A stretch of DNA of 5,828 bases from positions 1-5,828 of the forward strand of contig CAJBHN010000822.1 of assembly GCA_903952805.1 (NCBI GenBank), in the 5' to 3' direction. The position numbers and the translations under genes were made by a program. Source of the DNA: an uncultured Myxococcales bacterium (GTDB lineage Bacteria; Myxococcota; UBA727; VGSZ01). Numbering within the stretch: position 1 is the first letter of the stretch; every line of letters begins with the position of its first letter. This document shows, piece by piece, positions 1 through 2,917 of this stretch. The notes below the pieces were generated by a model, which saw nothing but the letters and a program-made list of their open reading frames with translations, was not told the DNA's origin and did not search any database.

Positions 1-2
1 GA

Positions 3-134
3 CCGCAGCCGCGCCACCCCGGCCGCGAGGCGTGCGAAGAGGCCGCGTTGGCCTTCATCGCCGAGCGTCGAGAGGAATGTTCTCGCCAATTCAAGATCGA
101 CCCCCCCCCCTACGTGGACGCCGCGGTTGCGTAA
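3..134 (+). CDS. 3' end of an unrecognised gene (partial)
   Basis: The frame starting at base 3 is open from the left edge to a TAA at 132-134, giving about 43 residues. The peptide looks protein-like, with an Ala/Glu/Arg-rich helical stretch (EACEEAALAFIAERREE) followed by QFKIDPPPYVDAAVA and the stop. Third positions are mostly G or C, as in the real genes of this window. I do not recognise a family and the start lies outside the window. The three prolines are encoded within a run of ten C at 101-110, so one inserted or lost base would change the end of the protein. The same frame reopens after the stop with residues such as KFVCQDDEPFDLFAQGG, so the TAA could be a mutation in a longer gene. 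The segment is short, so coding status is uncertain. Confidence 0.35.
   Translation, partial: PQPRHPGREACEEAALAFIAERREECSRQFKIDPPPYVDAAVA
101..110. repeat. C10 homopolymer tract
   Basis: Ten consecutive C residues lie inside the putative partial gene, 22 bases before its stop codon. Runs this long are prone to polymerase slippage and to sequencing errors. A change of one base would shift the last eight or so codons. A shorter G7 run lies at 185-191. Confidence 0.8.
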
Positions 135-301
135 GGGGCCAAGTTCGTATGTCAGGATGACGAGCCGTTCGACCTCTTCGCTCAGGGGGGGCGCGCCCAC
201 GAGCCGCCCAAGGTGCAAACGTGGACCTTTCGCCCGAACGCACGCCGGCGGTGCCTGACGCATCGATGGGGAATGGCGCGCCAAGAATGGGAGGCGCCTG
301 A

Positions 302-353
302 GCCGCGAGAACTTCGCGGCCGCTCCTGTCCGGTTGCGACAAAAGGTGTCGCA
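302..353. promoter_or_regulatory. Two adjacent 7-bp stem-loops upstream of the lipoprotein gene
   Basis: Two perfect inverted repeats of the same geometry sit 14 bases apart. The first pairs GCCGCGA (302-308) with TCGCGGC (314-320) around loop GAACT. The second pairs TGCGACA (335-341) with TGTCGCA (347-353) around loop AAAGG, and can be extended by two GC pairs after one mismatch. Neither is followed by a T-run, so they are not classical intrinsic terminators. They lie between the putative 3' end at 134 and the start at 418, in the expected 5' leader of the lipoprotein gene. They could end upstream transcription, fold in the leader RNA or bind a protein. The inverted repeats are seen directly; the role is inferred. 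Confidence 0.4.
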
Positions 354-417
354 CCCAAGTGCATCAACTCTCCCAAATTAGGCAGGGCGGCCAGCGTCCG
401 GCGTTCGGGAGTAAATG

Positions 418-909
418 ATGCGCGTATTCTTTCTGTTGTCGATCTTATGGATGGGGGGCTGCGCGACGACGCAGGCGGGACGCGCGGTGCAGACTACCAG
501 CGTGGGCGGCGGCTTCGTCGCCATCGGCGGCGTCGGACTTGTCGCCACCGCCATCGTTGGCGGTACCGCGATCGCGACGTCGTCCGGCGAGGTCCGACAG
601 ACGCTCGTCGTGCCGTTCGCGGTGGGCCTCGGCGTCGACGTCGCTCTCCTGGCACTTGGTGCGCTGACCATGAACGCAGGCGGCAACGACTTCGACGCCG
701 CGTGGCTTGCAGTCCAGCGGCGTGCGCTCGCCATGGAACGCACCTCATCGCGCACGTCGCGGTCGCAGCAGCGGCGCTCGCCGGCTCCCCGGCAGCCAAA
801 AGCCTCGATCTGGGACGGCGGGTTGCCCGCCAGGCAAACAGACGACGAGGAAAAAGAAGACGAAGACGAAGAAGGGATCAGGCCGATTCGCGACCTCGAC
901 GAGCCGTAG
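418..909 (+). CDS. Putative small lipoprotein with two hydrophobic segments
   Basis: This is a 163-residue protein I cannot assign to a family. Two in-frame ATG codons (415, 418) follow GGGAG at 407-411; I prefer 418 because its spacing is 6 bases rather than 3. The N-terminus MRVFFLLSILWMGGC resembles a lipoprotein signal peptide with the modified Cys at residue 15. The lipobox MGGC has an atypical Met at -3. Ala after the Cys would not retain the protein at the inner membrane under the usual +2 rule. Two Gly/Ala/Val-rich hydrophobic segments follow, at about residues 30-53 and 62-85. A Ser/Arg/Pro-rich basic stretch lies at about 102-130, and a strongly acidic run (DDEEKEDEDEE) at about 142-152, near the end. 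Such small tethered proteins are common as orphan hypotheticals in high-GC Gram-negatives. It stands alone: no gene is coupled to it. Confidence 0.6.
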   Translation: MRVFFLLSILWMGGCATTQAGRAVQTTSVGGGFVAIGGVGLVATAIVGGTAIATSSGEVRQTLVVPFAVGLGVDVALLALGALTMNAGGNDFDAAWLAVQRRALAMERTSSRTSRSQQRRSPAPRQPKASIWDGGLPARQTDDEEKEDEDEEGIRPIRDLDEP

Positions 910-937
910 TGCCCGGCGCCTCGACCGGGTGTGCGTT

Positions 938-956
938 CCCCGCCGCCACGGCGGGG
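938..956 (+). terminator. GC-rich stem-loop after the lipoprotein gene
   Basis: CCCCGCCG (938-945) pairs perfectly with CGGCGGGG (949-956) around a CCA loop, 28 bases beyond the lipoprotein stop codon. The position suits a transcription terminator or an mRNA-stabilising end. No T-run follows, so it is not a textbook intrinsic terminator. The DNA from here to the insertion element at about 1100 holds no gene I can support. Confidence 0.4.
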
Positions 957-1098
957 CACGGGGCTTGGAGTGGGATCGGCGGTGGTGGGAAGCCATTCAC
1001 CGACGTGGCTTCCGTCGTAGAGCACATCTGTTGGGCTCTCGTCCTTCGAGTCGGGCAGGCACCCGATTTCGAGCGGGCGGTTGGGCGCGCTGGGCGCG

Positions 1099-1135
1099 CT
1101 AACTAGTGCACGGGCCCGAAATTTTCCTGCCAGGG
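1099..1135 (+). repeat. Left terminal inverted repeat (IRL)
   Basis: These 37 bases match the reverse complement of 2601-2637 at 27 positions without gaps. The best conserved blocks are the outer CTAGTGC (1103-1109) and the inner TGCCAGGG (1128-1135), separated by a more variable middle. That pattern fits separate cleavage and transposase-binding parts of an insertion sequence end. The first three bases may belong to the target, depending on which TA was duplicated. Confidence 0.8.
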
Positions 1136-1181
1136 TGAGAACCCGGTTGCATGGCGCCTGCGACGCTGATCTTTGCGCAGG

Positions 1182-2279
1182 ATGCGGCGAAGACAACGAC
1201 GCGTTCTGAAGGCGGAACTGGTGCGCGCGATGCGGCGCGGGAAGTCCGAGCATCGGATTGCCTGCCGAGCCAGGATTGTCCTTGAGCGCCTGTTCGAAGG
1301 TCGTGACGTCAGTGACGTGGCGCGGCGCAGCCGAGTCAGCCGCGAGACGGTGCGGCTCTGGGTACAGCGCTACTTTGCGAACCCGACGGTCGACGGCCTG
1401 AGGGATCGGTCGCGGTCGGGTCGTCCGAAGCGGATCACCACGAGAGACGAGGGTATCGTCATCAGCCTCGCGTGCCAGAGACCCGATGATTGTGACCGCC
1501 TTGAAGCGGTGATGACTCAGGAGACGATCGTCGAGGAAGCCGCCAAAGTTGGAACGGTCGTCAGCCGGTCGTCGGTCCAGCGGATCCTTGCCGCCACGGA
1601 AACGAAGCCGCACCGCGAGCGGTACTACCTCTTCACGCGCAAGGACGACCCCGACTACGCAGCCCGGCGGGACGCGATCTGCGAGCTGTACATGCGTTCG
1701 CTCCCAAGGGACGAGATCGTTGTCTGCTTCGACGAGAAGACAGGAATGCAGGTCCTCGGGGATCCAAAGAAAATCAACCCCAGCCGCCTTCCAACCCGCC
1801 CCGCGCAGGTCGCTCTCCAGGAGCACAACTACAAGCGGCTCGGGTCTCGTTCCCTCTCCGTCGTCGTTCGTCCTGACACTGGCGAAGTCGTCACATGGGG
1901 CCTGTATCCGCCACGGGGATACGCCACCGCGCAGGCCGTCGGTCTCCTGCGCGCGACACTCGGCGCACTCACGAGATACCGGGTCGTGCACGTCGTCTGG
2001 GACAATGCTTCAACGCACGTCTCGAACGAGATGCGTGCGTTTCTCACCAGCCGTGCGGCGCGTTGCCTGCGCGTCTATTACACGCCGAAGCATGCCTCTT
2101 GGTTGAATCTTGCCGAGAACTTCTTCTCGCGCTTCGCCCGCCGGTACCTCCGCCGCCGCCGATTTGTGAGCCTTCCAGCCTTTGAAGCCTTCATCCCGGC
2201 TGCCATCGACGATTACAACAAACGCTGCACGGGCATGTCGTGGACCTACAACCCATCTCGCACCCGTACATCGGCCTGA
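1182..2279 (+). CDS. IS630-family DDE transposase
   Basis: The protein cuts and rejoins the ends of its own element at TA dinucleotides. It is 365 residues from ATG 1182; an in-frame TTG at 1173 would add three. Neither start has a good Shine-Dalgarno sequence, and a TGA at 1167-1169 closes the frame upstream. Numbered from TTG 1173, the order is: a basic N-terminus; a helix-turn-helix around residues 45-68 (VSDVARRSRVSRETVRLWVQ); a linker with GLRDRSRSGRPKR at 75-87; then the catalytic domain. The catalytic triad is visible as D187 in VCFDEKTG, D277 in VVWDNASTH and E315 in HASWLNLAENFFS. Spacing is 89 residues, then 37, normal for IS630. The C-terminus ends with the family's YN...WTY signature, so the protein looks complete. 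A 112-codon frame follows after 15 bases. Confidence 0.93.
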   Translation: MRRRQRRVLKAELVRAMRRGKSEHRIACRARIVLERLFEGRDVSDVARRSRVSRETVRLWVQRYFANPTVDGLRDRSRSGRPKRITTRDEGIVISLACQRPDDCDRLEAVMTQETIVEEAAKVGTVVSRSSVQRILAATETKPHRERYYLFTRKDDPDYAARRDAICELYMRSLPRDEIVVCFDEKTGMQVLGDPKKINPSRLPTRPAQVALQEHNYKRLGSRSLSVVVRPDTGEVVTWGLYPPRGYATAQAVGLLRATLGALTRYRVVHVVWDNASTHVSNEMRAFLTSRAARCLRVYYTPKHASWLNLAENFFSRFARRYLRRRRFVSLPAFEAFIPAAIDDYNKRCTGMSWTYNPSRTRTSA

Positions 2280-2281
2280 CC

Positions 2282-2287
2282 AAGGAG
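2282..2287 (+). promoter_or_regulatory. Shine-Dalgarno sequence for the accessory ORF
   Basis: AAGGAG lies just after the transposase stop and 7 bases before the TTG at 2295. This spacing is close to ideal. It selects TTG as the start over the in-frame ATG at 2310 and implies the frame is translated from the transposase transcript. Confidence 0.6.
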
Positions 2288-2294
2288 CTTCAGC

Positions 2295-2633
2295 TTGTCC
2301 TGGGATGCAATGACCTTCGCGCGCGCCGTGCTCCGAGAGTTGCAGCGCGGCGACCCTGCGGCGGCTGTGCTCGACGTTCGGGCACGCGGCAAGACCGCGA
2401 CACTCGGGTTGCTTGATGCAGGAGAGTGGGTGCCACTCCTCCGCTTCTCTCACCCGTCCGCAAGCTTCAACGTCATGAGCCTCGATGTTCGCGACGGCAC
2501 GCGCTGGGCGCCCACACACCGAAGAGGCGTCCCGGCGGTAGTCGCCGCAGCACTCCTCGGCGAACTCCGGTTCACCTGGGCCATGGAGGCCAGTTCAGCT
2601 CCCTGGCAAGACACTTCTGATCCCAAGCACTAG
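2295..2633 (+). CDS. Accessory (passenger) protein of the IS630 element, unknown function
   Basis: This is a 112-residue protein I do not recognise. It begins with TTG, supported by AAGGAG 7 bases upstream, and lies 15 bases after the transposase stop, so the two are probably co-transcribed. Third codon positions are mostly G or C, as expected for a real gene here. It has no signal peptide, membrane segment or cysteine. The N-terminus (SWDAMTFARAVLRELQRG) looks helical. Alternating hydrophobic stretches follow (AAVLDVRA, TATLGLLDAGEWVPLLRF, FNVMSLDVRDGTRWAP), suggesting a small alpha/beta domain. The last eleven codons and the TAG stop (2631-2633) lie inside the right inverted repeat, so the gene is physically part of the element. 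Possible roles are an accessory transposition factor, a regulator or an unrelated cargo; the sequence does not decide. Confidence 0.6.
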   Translation: MSWDAMTFARAVLRELQRGDPAAAVLDVRARGKTATLGLLDAGEWVPLLRFSHPSASFNVMSLDVRDGTRWAPTHRRGVPAVVAAALLGELRFTWAMEASSAPWQDTSDPKH

Positions 2634-2637
2634 CTAG
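2601..2637 (-). repeat. Right terminal inverted repeat (IRR)
   Basis: Read on the minus strand, this begins CTAGCTAGTGC and ends TGCCAGGG, mirroring the left end at 27 of 37 positions. It also encodes the last codons and stop of the accessory gene, so its sequence is constrained both as a transposase site and as protein-coding DNA. Confidence 0.8.
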
Positions 2638-2852
2638 AGCTTGTCGGCCTGACGGACTCCATCCGCGTCGGGGTCACCGCCCTTGCCTGCAAGAAGGCGT
2701 ACCCCGTTGTCGTCAATGACGTCTTCGAGGTCTGCGGCGACGTCGTCAGCGTGTCGGCCGGGCAGCGCGGGATGCAGATCCTGTTGTCGCCTGCCGACTA
2801 CCTGCGTGCGGTCGGCGACGTCGTCGGCGGCGCCATCTCGTACGCAACCCTC
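2637..2852 (+). pseudogene. C-terminal remnant of a YbaK/EbsC-type aminoacyl-tRNA deacylase
   Basis: Directly at the right edge of the insertion element, one plus frame reads as the second half of a YbaK/EbsC-type domain. This family hydrolyses mischarged tRNAs, such as Cys-tRNA(Pro). Recognisable pieces are GLTDSIRVGVTALACKKAYP, matching the family's GGxxPxxxKKxxP region, then VVVNDVFEV, then VSAGQRGMQILLSPADYLRA, close to the conserved SAG.RG..L.L.P.D segment near the C-terminus. The family's first 80-100 residues are missing, and I do not find them left of the element. No stop codon follows in this frame until about 3080, inside the converging gene, so the natural end also seems lost. A GTG at 2751 could start a short product but would lack most of the domain. 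Family assignment is from motif memory without a search. Confidence 0.5.
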
Positions 2853-2854
2853 GG

Positions 2855-2894
2855 CGCCAGACGACGGCGCGCCCCGGGAGCGTCGTGCCTGGCG
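2855..2894. terminator. Long imperfect stem between convergent genes
   Basis: CGCCAG-ACGACG (2855-2866) pairs with CGTCGT-GC-CTGGCG (2881-2894), giving 12 base pairs with a two-base bulge and a 14-base loop. It lies between the deacylase remnant on the plus strand and the stop codon at 2918 of the minus-strand gene. That is where a bidirectional terminator would be expected. There is no T-run on either side. Confidence 0.4.
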
Positions 2895-2917
2895 TCGACG
2901 TCTGGTTCGTTTGCCGA

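Larger units (their letters stand above)
1102..2634 (+). mobile_element. IS630-family insertion sequence with an accessory ORF
   Basis: The element carries an IS630-type DDE transposase plus a second reading frame. It is bounded by imperfect inverted repeats, 1099-1135 on the left and 2601-2637 on the right, matching at 27 of 37 positions without gaps. IS630 elements insert at TA and duplicate it. TA occurs at mirrored places at both ends, either 1100-1101 with 2635-2636 (used here, 1533 bp) or 1104-1105 with 2631-2632 (1525 bp). I favour the outer pair because the repeat similarity continues past the inner TA. The usual IS630 element is about 1.0-1.2 kb with one gene, so the extra length is accounted for by the 112-codon frame. 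The intact transposase and recognisable ends suggest it could still move. Confidence 0.85.

Noticed and set aside
213..1106. 297-codon plus-strand open frame across the lipoprotein gene
   Set aside because: Inside 415-909 it is extremely Arg-rich and shadows the lipoprotein frame, which has a ribosome site and a signal peptide. Its end (VVEHICWALVLRV) briefly suggested a YbaK N-terminus, but the match is too weak to claim.
378..1991. 537-codon minus-strand open frame
   Set aside because: It runs antisense to both the lipoprotein gene and the transposase catalytic domain, which has clear DDE motifs on the plus strand. Such long antisense frames are expected in high-GC DNA. Only the short stretch left of the element is kept, as a low-interest observation.
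2010..2519. 169-codon minus-strand frame
   Set aside because: It lies antisense to the transposase C-terminus and the accessory gene. It has no recognisable motif, and its composition is typical of a shadow frame.
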